A DNA stretch of 52,439 bases from Betaproteobacteria bacterium (lineage in GTDB: Bacteria > Pseudomonadota > Gammaproteobacteria > Burkholderiales > Casimicrobiaceae), in NCBI GenBank assembly GCA_029884335.1, contig JAOUIA010000023.1, positions 1 to 52,439 on the forward strand. The letters run 5' to 3'. Position numbers and translations under genes: made by a program. This document shows positions 8,465 through 17,442 of this stretch, one piece after another. Every line of letters begins with the position of its first letter. Position 1 is the stretch's first letter. The notes under the pieces were generated by a model that was not told where the DNA came from, did not search any database, and saw only the letters and a program-made list of their open reading frames with translations.

Positions 8465-9778
8465 ATGGGTCATCTAGTCGGCAAGGACGTCTACCGGGCG
8501 CTCGGTCGGAAGATTGACGGCCTGACGGCGCGGGCGCCCTGGAGCGACAAGCTCGAGGCGCTGCTGCGCGAGCTCTACTCGGAGGACGACGCCCGTCTGG
8601 TCGCCGCGATGCCTTGGGGCTTTTCGCGCATCGGCCGGCTAGAGCGAGTGACGGGGATTCCGCGCGCAACGCTCGAGCGCCAGCTCGAGAGCCTGTGCCC
8701 GCGCGGCCTGGTGATGGACGTCGAGGCCGGCGGCGCGTACTACTACGCGCCGTCGCCGATGGTGATCGGCATCTTCGAGTTCACGATGATGCGCACCGGC
8801 GGCGCGCTGCCCTACGACCGCTGGGCGCGCCTGTTCCGCGAGTACCTCGAGGAAGGCGGCCTCTACCGCGCGAACTTCGGCGACGGCCAGAAGGTGTCGC
8901 TGATGCGCGCCGTGCCGCACGACGGCTCGATCGCCGCCGAGGATTACGTCGAGGTGCTCGACTACGAGAAGGCTGCCACGATCATCGACAATGCCGATCG
9001 GTTCGCCATCGGCATCTGCTCGTGCCGGCACGAACATGAGCACGTCGGCGGGCGCACCTGCAAGGTGCCGCTCGACACCTGCTCGACGTTCGGGGCGACG
9101 TCGGTGGGATTCATGGTGCGCAACGGGCTCGCGCGCGAGGTCTCGAAGGCCGAGATGCTGGACAACCTCGCCCGCTCGCGCGACCTCGGCCTCGTGCTGA
9201 ACGCCGACAACGTGCAGCGCAAGCCGGGCTTCATGTGCCACTGCTGCGGCTGCTGCTGCAATGTGCTGCGCGGCATCAGCCGCCACGGCTATCCCAACGC
9301 GGTGGTGACATCGAGCTACATCGCCGAGCCTGACCGCGATCACTGCACCGGTTGCGGCATCTGCACCCGCAAATGCCCGATCGAGGCGATTGACCGCGCC
9401 CCCGACCCCGAGCCGCGGTTCCGCAAGTTCGGGCGCCCGCTGGTCAACCGGGAGCTCTGTATCGGCTGTGGCGTGTGCGCGCTCACGTGCAAGGCGGGCG
9501 CGATGAAGCTCCACAAGCGCCCGCAGCGGGTGCTGCACCCGGAGACGACGTTCGAGCGCATCATCCTGCAGTGCCTCGAGCGCGGCACGCTGCAGAACCA
9601 GCTGTTCGACAACCCGGCGAGCCTCACCCACGCCTTCGCACGTGCGTGCCTCGGCGGGTTTCTTCGCCTCACGCCGGTGAAGCGGGCGCTGATGAGCGAC
9701 GCGCTGCGCTCGCGCTTCCTGGGGGCGCTCAAGCACGCGGCCGCGAGCGAGGGCAAGGGGCAGCTCGCTGAAATCTGA
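8465..9778 (+). CDS. Winged-helix plus 2x[4Fe-4S] ferredoxin-domain protein
   Basis: 437 residues from the ATG at 8465; a GTG two codons earlier is possible. Residues about 45-95 look like a MarR-type winged helix (IGRLERVTGIPRATLERQLE, then a YYYAPSP wing). A Cys/His stretch follows near 185-203 (CSCRHEH...CKVPLDTC), then a Cys cluster MCHCCGCCCN near 257-266. Two classic ferredoxin motifs come next: CTGCGICTRKCP from 294 and CIGCGVCALTCK from 332. Similar proteins occur in anaerobic or metal-reducing bacteria, from memory. It may be a redox-sensing regulator or an electron carrier. No partner oxidoreductase is adjacent. Confidence 0.72.
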   Translation: MGHLVGKDVYRALGRKIDGLTARAPWSDKLEALLRELYSEDDARLVAAMPWGFSRIGRLERVTGIPRATLERQLESLCPRGLVMDVEAGGAYYYAPSPMVIGIFEFTMMRTGGALPYDRWARLFREYLEEGGLYRANFGDGQKVSLMRAVPHDGSIAAEDYVEVLDYEKAATIIDNADRFAIGICSCRHEHEHVGGRTCKVPLDTCSTFGATSVGFMVRNGLAREVSKAEMLDNLARSRDLGLVLNADNVQRKPGFMCHCCGCCCNVLRGISRHGYPNAVVTSSYIAEPDRDHCTGCGICTRKCPIEAIDRAPDPEPRFRKFGRPLVNRELCIGCGVCALTCKAGAMKLHKRPQRVLHPETTFERIILQCLERGTLQNQLFDNPASLTHAFARACLGGFLRLTPVKRALMSDALRSRFLGALKHAAASEGKGQLAEI

Positions 9779-10215
9779 GCAATGCGGCAGCTTCGGGTCG
9801 AACTGCGACCGACGAAGATCCGGTCGCTCGTAGGCAGGATCGATAGCCGCGGACCGGCCATGACCGGTCATCGGAGCGATTCGTCGTGCAGGAACTCGCG
9901 GCCACTGCGCAGCAAGGTCATTGCCGAGCGAGCACCTGCGTCGGCGGCAGTGAAGGCAGCACGGATTCGCCGGGCGGACGGGAAGCCTCCCCGTTGGTGT
10001 GCGGTTCCGGTCGTGTTAGCGAAATTGCGAACCCCGTACCGCGATCGAACCCACGCGCAACGGCACCAAATCGAGTCCAGGCTCGTCCGCATGGCTCATG
10101 GCCATGGGTTCTGGTGGGAGTTGGCATTCTTGCTACCTGCCCCGCAAAAGGACCACGGCAATGGACGACCAGGATCGCGTACTTGCGAGGAACGTCGGGC
10201 CACTCACGTCGAGAA
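9779..10215. other. Spacer with decayed sequence, no intact gene
   Basis: About 435 bases. One short hairpin lies at 9852-9869 (GACCGG/CCGGTC, six-base arms, loop CCATGA) with no T run. Frames are short and composition is lower in GC than the genes. Because a regulator fragment follows, this could be the eroded remains of a toxin-antitoxin pair, but I could not identify a toxin in any frame. Confidence 0.35.
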
Positions 10216-10470
10216 GTGGGCCGGGGGGCAAGGCGTGGGCGAGCGCTCGCTGCGGACCGGACGTTGCAGGGGCCCGTCGGCGACCCTGTCGCCGCCCGCG
10301 CGGCGGCGGGCATGACGCAGCAGGATGTCGCCGACAGCATGCCGAGCACCAGGAGCGTCGTGTCACGCCTTGAAAGCGGCGTGCACGCGCGACCCACGCT
10401 GACGACGATCCAGAAGCACGCGCGGGCGGTCGGCGCCATCATCGAGATCCGCGCCGGGACCCGGCGATGA
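10216..10470 (+). pseudogene. XRE-family HTH (HigA-like antitoxin) fragment
   Basis: The C-terminal part reads AARAAAGMTQQDVADSMPSTRSVVSRLESG and TLTTIQKHARAVGAIIEI, a well-formed helix-turn-helix of the XRE/HigA type with the usual tail. Upstream the frame loses resemblance to the family. A GTG at 10216 gives 84 residues; an internal ATG at 10312 gives 52. No toxin gene is recognisable next to it. I judge it a 5'-truncated or frameshifted antitoxin remnant, though a short functional regulator cannot be excluded. Confidence 0.5.
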
Positions 10471-10542
10471 CGGTCTGTGGCGTCTCGCGGGCGCATCGGC
10501 GAAACGGTCGAATGCGATCCGACGCACGCCTGCACAGGGACA

Positions 10543-11484
10543 CTACCCGCCTTCGAGGGGCGTGGGCGGCGGCACGGCAGCGTCGCCGCGCCGCGTGGCG
10601 CGCAGCGTAACCACGGTGAGCGTGGCGATCCCCGCGGCGATAGCCGCGATGCCCCACCACTCGCTCGCCGTCAGCCGCTCGCCCAGCACGGTCATCGACA
10701 GGAGCAGCGCGATCACCGGGACCGCGAAGATGTTGAGCGACGCGGTCCCCGCCGGCAGGTAGCGCAGGATGGCGATCCACAGCAGGAACCCGGTCGCCGT
10801 CGACACCGCGGCGGTCCACGTCACCAGCGCGACGTAGCCCGCGCTCCACTGCGTGGCCGGGTAGTCGAAGGCCAGCGGCAGCAGCGTCAGCGGCAGCACG
10901 CCGACGAGCATCTGCCAGGCCATGAACTCGAGCATGTCGAGGTCGTGCTTGCGCTGGAAGTGCTTGCTGGCGACCGTCCCCGCGGCCCAGCCGAAGCCCG
11001 ACGCCACCGCCCAGAGCTTCGAGGCGAGCTGCCCTTCCCAGCGCCACGGCTCGACGACCAGCAGGACGCCGGCGAAGGCCAGCGCCACCGCGGTCCACAT
11101 CCCGCCGCGCACGCGCTCGTGCAGCACGAAGCGCGCGATCAGCAGCGTCCAGAACGGCATCGTGAAGACGAGCACCGACGTGCGGCCGGCGCCGCCCTCG
11201 GCGAGCGCCATCGTCGTCGCGCCGAAGTTCAGCGTCGTCTGGAAGAAGCCGGTGACGACGACCGGCCACCACGCGCGCGGCACGCGCAGCCGCCGCCGCC
11301 ACAGGATCACGCCGAACAGCAGGGCCACGGCGAGCCACGTGCGCTGCAGGTTGAGCACGACCGGGTGCGCCTGCTCCAGCGCGGTCTTCATCACGAGCCA
11401 GTTCGACCCCCAGATCAGCGTGAGGATCGCGAGCGCGACGTAGGCGCCGCGGCGGCTGCGGATGCCGAGCAGGACGCCTCCCAC
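10543..11484 (-). CDS. EamA-family (DMT superfamily) transporter
   Basis: 313 residues with about ten membrane segments. The first begins AYVALAILTLIWGSNWLVMK, carrying the family WGSNW signature. A second EamA half begins around residue 160 (LWAVASGFGWAAGTVASKHFQ). It lies in the inner membrane and is a probable metabolite exporter of unknown substrate. It starts 9 bases after the stop of the alpha/beta hydrolase on the same strand, so the two are probably co-transcribed behind the small lipoprotein gene. Confidence 0.88.
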   Translation of the reverse strand: MGGVLLGIRSRRGAYVALAILTLIWGSNWLVMKTALEQAHPVVLNLQRTWLAVALLFGVILWRRRLRVPRAWWPVVVTGFFQTTLNFGATTMALAEGGAGRTSVLVFTMPFWTLLIARFVLHERVRGGMWTAVALAFAGVLLVVEPWRWEGQLASKLWAVASGFGWAAGTVASKHFQRKHDLDMLEFMAWQMLVGVLPLTLLPLAFDYPATQWSAGYVALVTWTAAVSTATGFLLWIAILRYLPAGTASLNIFAVPVIALLLSMTVLGERLTASEWWGIAAIAAGIATLTVVTLRATRRGDAAVPPPTPLEGG

Positions 11485-11493
11485 GTCAGCGGC

Positions 11494-12417
11494 TCACCCG
11501 AGGAACCGCTCGACTTCGCGCGCCACGGCCCGTGGCTGGTCGTGGTGGACCATGTGGCCCGCGTCCGCGATCGTGACCAGCTGCGCGCCCGGCACGTGCG
11601 CGAGTCGCGCGCGGACGCCGGCAAGCGTGCCGGTCGCGCCCTCGCCTTCCGGGTGGCCCTCGAGCCAGCGCGGGATGTGCGAGTCTTCGGCGGCGATCCA
11701 CAGCGCGCGCGCGCGGATGCAGCGCCACACCGCGAAAACCTCCTCGAGGCGGTAGACGTGCGGGAACGGCAGCTTGTGCCGCGGATCGGAGGCGAGCCGC
11801 ACCTTGCCGTCGTCGCACGCCTTCGCCCAGTGCCGCGCGAGAAACGCCGCCTTGTCGGCGGAAAGCCGCGGGTCGTTGCGCCGCAACCGCGCCGCGACCG
11901 CGGCGAAGTCCGCGTAGGGAGCGAACGCCGCCGGCTCGCGCAGCGCGTCGAGCCACTGCGCGTACTTGCGCGGCGCGTCGTCGGGGTTCTCGGGAGGAAT
12001 GCCGAAGCCGTCGATCGCGACGAACGCCGCCACGCGGTCCGGACGCACGCCCGCGTAGTGCGTCGCGACGTTCGCGCCGAGGCTGTGGCCCACGATCGTC
12101 GCGGCCTCCCCGGGCGCGAACGCGTCGAGCAGCGACTCGAGGTCGGCGACGTAGTCGGCGAACCAGTAGCCCTGCGGCTGCCAGTCGCTGCCGCCGAAGC
12201 CGCGCAGGTCCGGCGCGATCGCGTGCCAGTCGCCGGCGAGCTCGTCGACGAGGAACTGGAACGACGCGGCGACGTCCATCCAGCCGTGCAGCAGGAAGAG
12301 CTTGCGCGCGCCCGGGCGGCCCCACTCGAGGACGTTGTGCGCGAGGCCGCGCAGGTCGACGCGTCGCGCGCGTGCCGCTCGCCGCGGCGCGTAGGGAGCT
12401 ACTTCTTCTTGCCGCAC
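11494..12417 (-). CDS. Alpha/beta hydrolase
   Basis: 307 residues from the GTG at 12417, which overlaps the end of the lipoprotein gene by 19 bases; I see no better start before the first family block. Seen: LFLLHGWMDVAASFQ (oxyanion-hole HG), DLRGFGGSDWQ, the nucleophile elbow GHSLGAN with the catalytic Ser, and a late GHMVHHDQP carrying the catalytic His. The fold is cytoplasmic and hydrolyses esters or C-C bonds; the substrate is unknown. It is second in a lipoprotein-hydrolase-EamA run. Confidence 0.82.
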   Translation of the reverse strand: MRQEEVAPYAPRRAARARRVDLRGLAHNVLEWGRPGARKLFLLHGWMDVAASFQFLVDELAGDWHAIAPDLRGFGGSDWQPQGYWFADYVADLESLLDAFAPGEAATIVGHSLGANVATHYAGVRPDRVAAFVAIDGFGIPPENPDDAPRKYAQWLDALREPAAFAPYADFAAVAARLRRNDPRLSADKAAFLARHWAKACDDGKVRLASDPRHKLPFPHVYRLEEVFAVWRCIRARALWIAAEDSHIPRWLEGHPEGEGATGTLAGVRARLAHVPGAQLVTIADAGHMVHHDQPRAVAREVERFLG

Positions 12418-12707
12418 TGCCACAGCCCGTCCTGCCAGCCCGTGCGGTAGTTGCCGTCGGCGGAGAAGCGCGTCGCGTCCTTGCGCTCGGCACCCCTGGC
12501 GCTCGCGCAGCCGTCGGCATAACCCTGGCGATAGGGCAGCGGGAAGCCGGAGAGATTCACCGGAGGCGGGGGAGGCTCCGCAGTGCGCGGCAGCGGCGGC
12601 GCCTGCGGGGCCGGCGCGCCTGCGGGCGGCGGCGTCACGCCCGGCGGGGGCGCGCTCGCGCACGCCGCCAGCAGCATGGCGGCGAGCGCGGCAACGGATC
12701 GGGACAT
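12399..12707 (-). CDS. Small outer-membrane lipoprotein, unknown
   Basis: 102 residues. The signal peptide ends in a lipobox, LLAAC, so Cys 16 would be lipidated. A long Pro-rich linker follows (APPPGVTPPPAGAPAPQAPP), then a compact C-terminal domain with YRQGYADGCASA and YRTGWQDGLWQC. That paired GYxDGC/GWxDGxxxC pattern recurs in small proteobacterial lipoproteins of unknown role, from memory. The two Cys could form a disulfide. It is divergent from dnaE, with 96 bases between the two starts. Confidence 0.75.
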   Translation of the reverse strand: MSRSVAALAAMLLAACASAPPPGVTPPPAGAPAPQAPPLPRTAEPPPPPVNLSGFPLPYRQGYADGCASARGAERKDATRFSADGNYRTGWQDGLWQCGKKK

Positions 12708-12733
12708 GGCGTGAGAAGCCGGCGTCGCAAAGC

Positions 12734-12745
12734 GTAGAATTCTAC
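12734..12745. promoter_or_regulatory. Perfect 12-bp palindrome with back-to-back -10 elements
   Basis: GTAGAATTCTAC lies between the divergent lipoprotein gene and dnaE. It gives TAGAAT on the plus strand (12735-12740) and on the minus strand (12744-12739), so the two divergent promoters may share one melting region. -35 matches are weak on both sides. It is an AT island in very GC-rich surroundings. Confidence 0.4.
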
Positions 12746-12803
12746 ACGCGGCGTCCGCGCGTTCCCTCGCGCTCCGCCGCGCTGCGAGCCCGAGGCCCCA
12801 CCG

Positions 12804-15800
12804 TTGAGCCATCCGTCCTTCGTCCACCTGCGCCTGCACAGCGAGTTCTCGATCGCGGACGGCACGGTGCGGATCGACGACGCTGTCGAGGCTGCCGCGG
12901 TCGACGCGATGCCCGCGCTGGCGATCGCCGACCTCGCCAACGTCTTCGGGCTGGTCAAGTTCTACAGGGCGGCGCGCGCGCGCGGCATCAAGCCGATCGC
13001 CGGCTGCGACGTGTGGCTCACGCACGACGCCGAACGCGACGCTCCGTTTCGCGCGCTCCTGCTTTGCGCGAGCCGCGACGGCTACCTGCGCCTGTGCGAG
13101 TGGCTCTCGCGGGCCTACCGCGGCAACCAGCACCGCGGCCGGGCGGAGCTGAGGCGCGAGTGGTTCGACGAGGGCACGGAGGGCCTGATCGCGCTCTCCG
13201 GCGCGCGCGACGGCGACGTCGGCGCGGCGCTGGCGCAGGGCAATGCCGCGGGCGCCGCGAAGCAAGCGCGCGAGTGGGCCGCGCGCTTCCCCGGCCGCTA
13301 CTATCTCGAGGCGCAGCGCGCCGGCAGGCCCGACGACGACGCGCTGGTCGCGGCCACTGCCGGGCTCGCCGCCGACCTCGCGCTGCCGCTGGTCGCCACG
13401 CACCCGGTGCAGTACCTGCGCCCCGAGGACTTCCGGGCGCACGAGGCCCGCGTGTCGATCGCGGAGGGCCACCTGCTCGCCGACCCGCGCCGGCCGCGCC
13501 ACTTCACGACCGCGCAGCACTTCACGACGCAGGCGGAGATGGCCGCGCGCTTCGCCGACCTGCCCGAGGCGCTGGCGAACAGCGTCGCGATCGCGCAACG
13601 CTGCAACCTCGTGATCCCGCTCGGCAAGCCGCACCTGCCGCGCTTCCCCACGCCCGCGGGCGTGACGATCGACGAGCACCTGCGCGACGAGGCGCGCCGC
13701 GGCCTCGAGGCGCGCCTCGTCGCGCTGTTCCCCGATGCCGCCGACCGCGCGCGGCGGCGGCCCGAGTACGACGAGCGCGTCGAGTTCGAGGCCGCGACGA
13801 TCGCGAAGATGGGCTTCGCCGGCTACTTCCTCATCGTCGCCGACTTCATCAACTGGGCGAAGCGCAACCGCGTGCCGGTGGGCCCGGGCCGCGGCTCGGG
13901 CGCCGGGTCGCTGGTCGCCTACGCGCTCGGCATCACGGACCTCGACCCGCTGCGCTACGGGCTGCTGTTCGAGCGCTTCCTCAATCCCGAGCGCGTGTCG
14001 ATGCCGGACTTCGACATCGACTTCTGCCAGGACCGCCGCGAGCTCGTCATCGACTACGTGAGGAAGCGCTACGGCGCCGACAGCGTCGCGCAGATCGCCA
14101 CGTTCGGCACGATGGCCGCGAGGGCGGCGGTGCGCGACGTGGGCCGCGTGCTCGACCTGCCCTACGGGTTCGTCGACGGCATCGCCAAGCTGATCCCGTT
14201 CCAGCCGGGCAAGCTGGTCACGCTCGCGGCGGCGCGCGAGATGGAGCCGCAGCTCGCCGAGCGCGAGCGCAACGAGGAGGAGGTGCGCGGGCTGCTCGAG
14301 CTCGCCGGGTCGCTCGAGGGACTGACGCGCAACGTCGGCATGCACGCCGGCGGCGTGCTGATCGCGCCGGGGAAGATCAGCGACTTCTGCCCGCTGTTCG
14401 TGCAGCCGGGCGCCGACGCGCCGGTGTCGCAGTTCGACAAGGACGACGTCGAGGCCGTGGGGCTGGTCAAGTTCGACTTCCTGGGCCTCACGACGCTCAC
14501 GATCCTCGACTGGACGCTCACCTACGTCCGCAAGCTCGACCCCGCGAGCACGCTCGACCTCGAGTCGCTGCCGCTCGACGACGCGGCGACCTACCGGATG
14601 TTCCAGCAGGGGCAGACCTCCGCGGTGTTCCAGTTCGAATCGCGCGGCATGCGCGACCTGCTCAAGCAGGCGCGCCCCGACCGGCTCGAGGACCTCATCG
14701 CGCTCAACGCGCTCTACCGCCCGGGGCCGATGGACCTGATCCCGGACTACGTCGACCGCAAGCACGGGCGGCAGCGCGTCGAGTACCTGGACCCGCGCCT
14801 CGTGCCCATCCTCGGCCCCACGTACGGCGTGATGGTGTACCAGGAGCAGGTGATGCAGATCGCGCAGGTGATCGGCGGCTACTCGCTGGGCGCCGCCGAC
14901 CTGCTGCGCCGGGCGATGGGCAAGAAGAAGCCCGAGGAGATGGCGCAGCACCGCGAGATCTTCGTCGCCGGGGCGCTGGGCAACGGCGTGCCGGAGCCGA
15001 AGGCCACCGAGCTCTTCAACCAGATGGAGAAGTTCGCCGGGTACGGCTTCAACAAGTCGCACTCGGCGGCGTACGCGCTCGTCGCCTACCAGACCGCGTG
15101 GCTCAAGGTCCACCACCCGGCGGCGTTCATGGCCGCGAACATGTCGCTGGTGATGGACGACACCGACAAGGTGCGCGCGCTGTACGCCGACGCGGTCGAG
15201 CTGGGGCTCGCGATCCTGCCGCCCGACGTCAACGCGTCGGCCTGGCGCTTCGAGCCGGTGGACGCGAAGTCCATCCGCTACGGCCTCGGCGGGATCAAGG
15301 GCACCGGCGAGCAGGCGATCGCAGGGGTGGTCGCCGCGCGGGAGAGCGGCGGGCCGTTCCGCGACCTCTTCGACTTCTGCCGCCGCGTCGACAAGCGCCT
15401 GGTCAACCGCCGCGTCGTCGAAGCGCTGGTGAAGGCAGGCGCGTTCGACGCCATCGACGCGCGGCGCCCGATGCTGTTCGCCTCGGTGGGTGCTGCGATC
15501 GACGCCGCCGAGAAGGCCGAGGCGGCCGCCGGCCAGGTGTCGCTGTTCGGCGAGGACGCGCGGGAAGCCGCGATCGCGCTCGTCGCGGCGCGGCCGTGGA
15601 CCGACGCGGAGCGGCTCGCGCACGAGAAGTCCGCGCTGGGGTTCTACCTCTCCGGCCACCCGTTCCACGCCTACGCCGCCGAGCTCGCGCCGCTGGTGCG
15701 CGGCTCGCTCGCCAGCGTGGCGCCGCGCCAGGAGCGTTTCCTGATCGCCGGCATCGTGACCGCGATCCGCGTGCAGACGGGCCGGCGCGGCAAGATGGCC

Positions 15801-16235
15801 TTCGTGACGCTCGACGACGGCAAGGGCACGTGCGAGGTCACGATCTACAACGAGGTGCTCGACCAGGTGCGGACGCTCCTGCGCGAGGACCAGCTCGTCG
15901 TCGTCGAGGTACGCGTGCTGCAGCGCGTCGGCGACGACGGCGAGGCGCAGGCCATGCGCGTGATGGCCGACGCCGTGTACGACCTCGACGGCGTGCGGCG
16001 GCGCTGGGCGAAGCGCCTGAAGCTCGCGTGCAACGGCAACGCCGACGCGAGGAAGCTCGCGGAGATCCTCGCCCCTTTCAGGGCGGAGGGGATCCCGGTC
16101 ACGATCCTCTACGCCAACGACGCCGTGGCCGGAGAAGTCGACCTCGCGGACAGCTGGCGGGTGACGCCGGACGGCGCGCTGATCGAGCGCCTGCGCGAGT
16201 GGCTCGAGCCGGCCAACGTCGCGCTCGTCTATTGA
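12804..16235 (+). CDS. dnaE: DNA polymerase III alpha subunit DnaE
   Basis: 1143 residues, near the usual 1160. It is the catalytic subunit of the replicase. The start is TTG at 12804, because SHPSFVHLRLHSEFSIADG follows directly, the conserved N-terminus of the PHP domain, and no ATG precedes it in frame. Further along are GPGRGSGAGSLVAYALGITD and PDFDIDFCQDRR (catalytic aspartates, about residues 405-415), then NKSHSAAYALVAYQTAWLK. Helix-hairpin-helix elements and an OB fold (FLIAGIVTAIRVQTGRRGKM) lie near 975-1000. An MFS gene follows 25 bases later. Confidence 0.97.
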   Translation: MSHPSFVHLRLHSEFSIADGTVRIDDAVEAAAVDAMPALAIADLANVFGLVKFYRAARARGIKPIAGCDVWLTHDAERDAPFRALLLCASRDGYLRLCEWLSRAYRGNQHRGRAELRREWFDEGTEGLIALSGARDGDVGAALAQGNAAGAAKQAREWAARFPGRYYLEAQRAGRPDDDALVAATAGLAADLALPLVATHPVQYLRPEDFRAHEARVSIAEGHLLADPRRPRHFTTAQHFTTQAEMAARFADLPEALANSVAIAQRCNLVIPLGKPHLPRFPTPAGVTIDEHLRDEARRGLEARLVALFPDAADRARRRPEYDERVEFEAATIAKMGFAGYFLIVADFINWAKRNRVPVGPGRGSGAGSLVAYALGITDLDPLRYGLLFERFLNPERVSMPDFDIDFCQDRRELVIDYVRKRYGADSVAQIATFGTMAARAAVRDVGRVLDLPYGFVDGIAKLIPFQPGKLVTLAAAREMEPQLAERERNEEEVRGLLELAGSLEGLTRNVGMHAGGVLIAPGKISDFCPLFVQPGADAPVSQFDKDDVEAVGLVKFDFLGLTTLTILDWTLTYVRKLDPASTLDLESLPLDDAATYRMFQQGQTSAVFQFESRGMRDLLKQARPDRLEDLIALNALYRPGPMDLIPDYVDRKHGRQRVEYLDPRLVPILGPTYGVMVYQEQVMQIAQVIGGYSLGAADLLRRAMGKKKPEEMAQHREIFVAGALGNGVPEPKATELFNQMEKFAGYGFNKSHSAAYALVAYQTAWLKVHHPAAFMAANMSLVMDDTDKVRALYADAVELGLAILPPDVNASAWRFEPVDAKSIRYGLGGIKGTGEQAIAGVVAARESGGPFRDLFDFCRRVDKRLVNRRVVEALVKAGAFDAIDARRPMLFASVGAAIDAAEKAEAAAGQVSLFGEDAREAAIALVAARPWTDAERLAHEKSALGFYLSGHPFHAYAAELAPLVRGSLASVAPRQERFLIAGIVTAIRVQTGRRGKMAFVTLDDGKGTCEVTIYNEVLDQVRTLLREDQLVVVEVRVLQRVGDDGEAQAMRVMADAVYDLDGVRRRWAKRLKLACNGNADARKLAEILAPFRAEGIPVTILYANDAVAGEVDLADSWRVTPDGALIERLREWLEPANVALVY

Positions 16236-16260
16236 GCGCGCGCGCCGCGCCGCGCCGGAC

Positions 16261-17442
16261 GTGCGCTCGCTGATCGCGCGCTACGGCGCCCTGTTCCGTC
16301 ACGCAGGCGCCGCGCGCTTCGCCGCGCTCTCGCTCGTCATGCGCATGCCGCTCGGCACCGTGGGGCTCGCCACGCTGCTGCACCTGCGCGAGCTGTCGGG
16401 GTCGATCGCGTTCGCGGGAAGCGTGGTCGGCGCCCAGCTCGTCGCCACCGCCGTCGCCGCGCCGCTGGTCGGCCGCCTGGTCGACAGGCGCGGGCCGCGG
16501 GGCGTGCTGCTCGTCACCGGGACGGTCGCGCCGATCGCGCTGGCGACGATGCTCGCCGCAGACCGCCTCGGGCTCTCGCGCCCGGCGATCTTCGCCACGG
16601 CGATCGCGTTCGGCGCGTTCGCGCCGCCCATCACCGTGCTGGTCCGCACGCTGTGGCGCATGCGGCTCGAGGAAGGTCCCGTCCGGCAGACCGCGTTCGC
16701 GCTCGACGCGGTGATCCTCGAGCTCGCCTACACGCTGGGACCGCTCGCGATCGCGCTCGCCGTCGGCCTCGGTTCGACGACGGCGGCGATGGCCGTGGCG
16801 GTGGCGGTCACGTCTACGGCCGTGCCGCTGCTCTTCGCATCCGGCGCGCTGTCGTGGTGGAAGCCGCAGCCGCGCGGCGAACGTCACTGGCTCGGCCCGC
16901 TCTCCGCGAAGCCGCTGCTGGTCGTCTACGCGGCCACCTTCGCGCTGACGATGACCTTCGGCGCGCTGGAAGTGGGCTACCCGACGTTCGGCCGCGCCGC
17001 CGGCGCGGACAGCTGGGGGCCGGTGCTCATCGCCGTCAACTCCACGGGCAGCGCGGTCGCGGGGCTCCTCTACGGCGGCCTGACGATCCGCACGCCGCTC
17101 AAGCGCCTGCTGGCCGTGCTGATGGGTGCGATGGCCGTGCCGATTGCGCTGCACCTGCCAGTCGACAGCCCCTGGCTGCTCGCCCCGTTCGCGTTCGCGG
17201 CGGGCGCGCTGATCGCGCCGGCGATGACGACCGTCTCGCTGCTGATCTCGACGCTCGCGCCCGCGCGCTACGCGACGGAGGCGTTCACCTGGTCGTCGAC
17301 GGCGATCGTCACCGGCATCGGGGTCGGCATGGCGATCGCCGGCACGCTGGTCGAGCGCCACGGCCCGAACGGAGCGTTCGCGTTCGCCGTCGCCACCGCG
17401 CTCGCCGGCGCCGCCGTCGCGCTGCTGCTCCGCCGACGCTAG
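16261..17442 (+). CDS. MFS transporter (major facilitator superfamily)
   Basis: 393 residues from the GTG at 16261, with about twelve hydrophobic segments. GRLVDRRGPR between segments 2 and 3 matches the MFS loop motif (G-x-L-x-D-R-x-G-x-R). A polar central loop near 195-205 separates the two halves. It is an inner-membrane efflux or uptake carrier of unknown substrate. It reads in the same direction as dnaE with a 25-base gap. Its last four bases overlap one end of repeat element copy A. Confidence 0.85.
   Translation: MRSLIARYGALFRHAGAARFAALSLVMRMPLGTVGLATLLHLRELSGSIAFAGSVVGAQLVATAVAAPLVGRLVDRRGPRGVLLVTGTVAPIALATMLAADRLGLSRPAIFATAIAFGAFAPPITVLVRTLWRMRLEEGPVRQTAFALDAVILELAYTLGPLAIALAVGLGSTTAAMAVAVAVTSTAVPLLFASGALSWWKPQPRGERHWLGPLSAKPLLVVYAATFALTMTFGALEVGYPTFGRAAGADSWGPVLIAVNSTGSAVAGLLYGGLTIRTPLKRLLAVLMGAMAVPIALHLPVDSPWLLAPFAFAAGALIAPAMTTVSLLISTLAPARYATEAFTWSSTAIVTGIGVGMAIAGTLVERHGPNGAFAFAVATALAGAAVALLLRRR

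Noticed and set aside
9852-9869. Hairpin after the Fe-S protein gene as an intrinsic terminator
   Set aside because: Six-base arms and no T run; it starts about 70 bases after the stop codon. Not enough to call a terminator.
10081-10215. A RelE/HigB-like toxin upstream of the XRE fragment
   Set aside because: I read all three plus-strand frames and found no HigB/RelE core motifs such as the Lys/Arg-rich C-terminal KKTQKTP-type block.
12399-15668. A 1089-codon open frame on the strand opposite dnaE
   Set aside because: It is antisense to the strongly conserved dnaE and consists of His/Arg/Glu-rich low-complexity sequence, the usual shadow of high-GC codon bias. Only its last 102 codons, the lipoprotein with signal peptide, are real.
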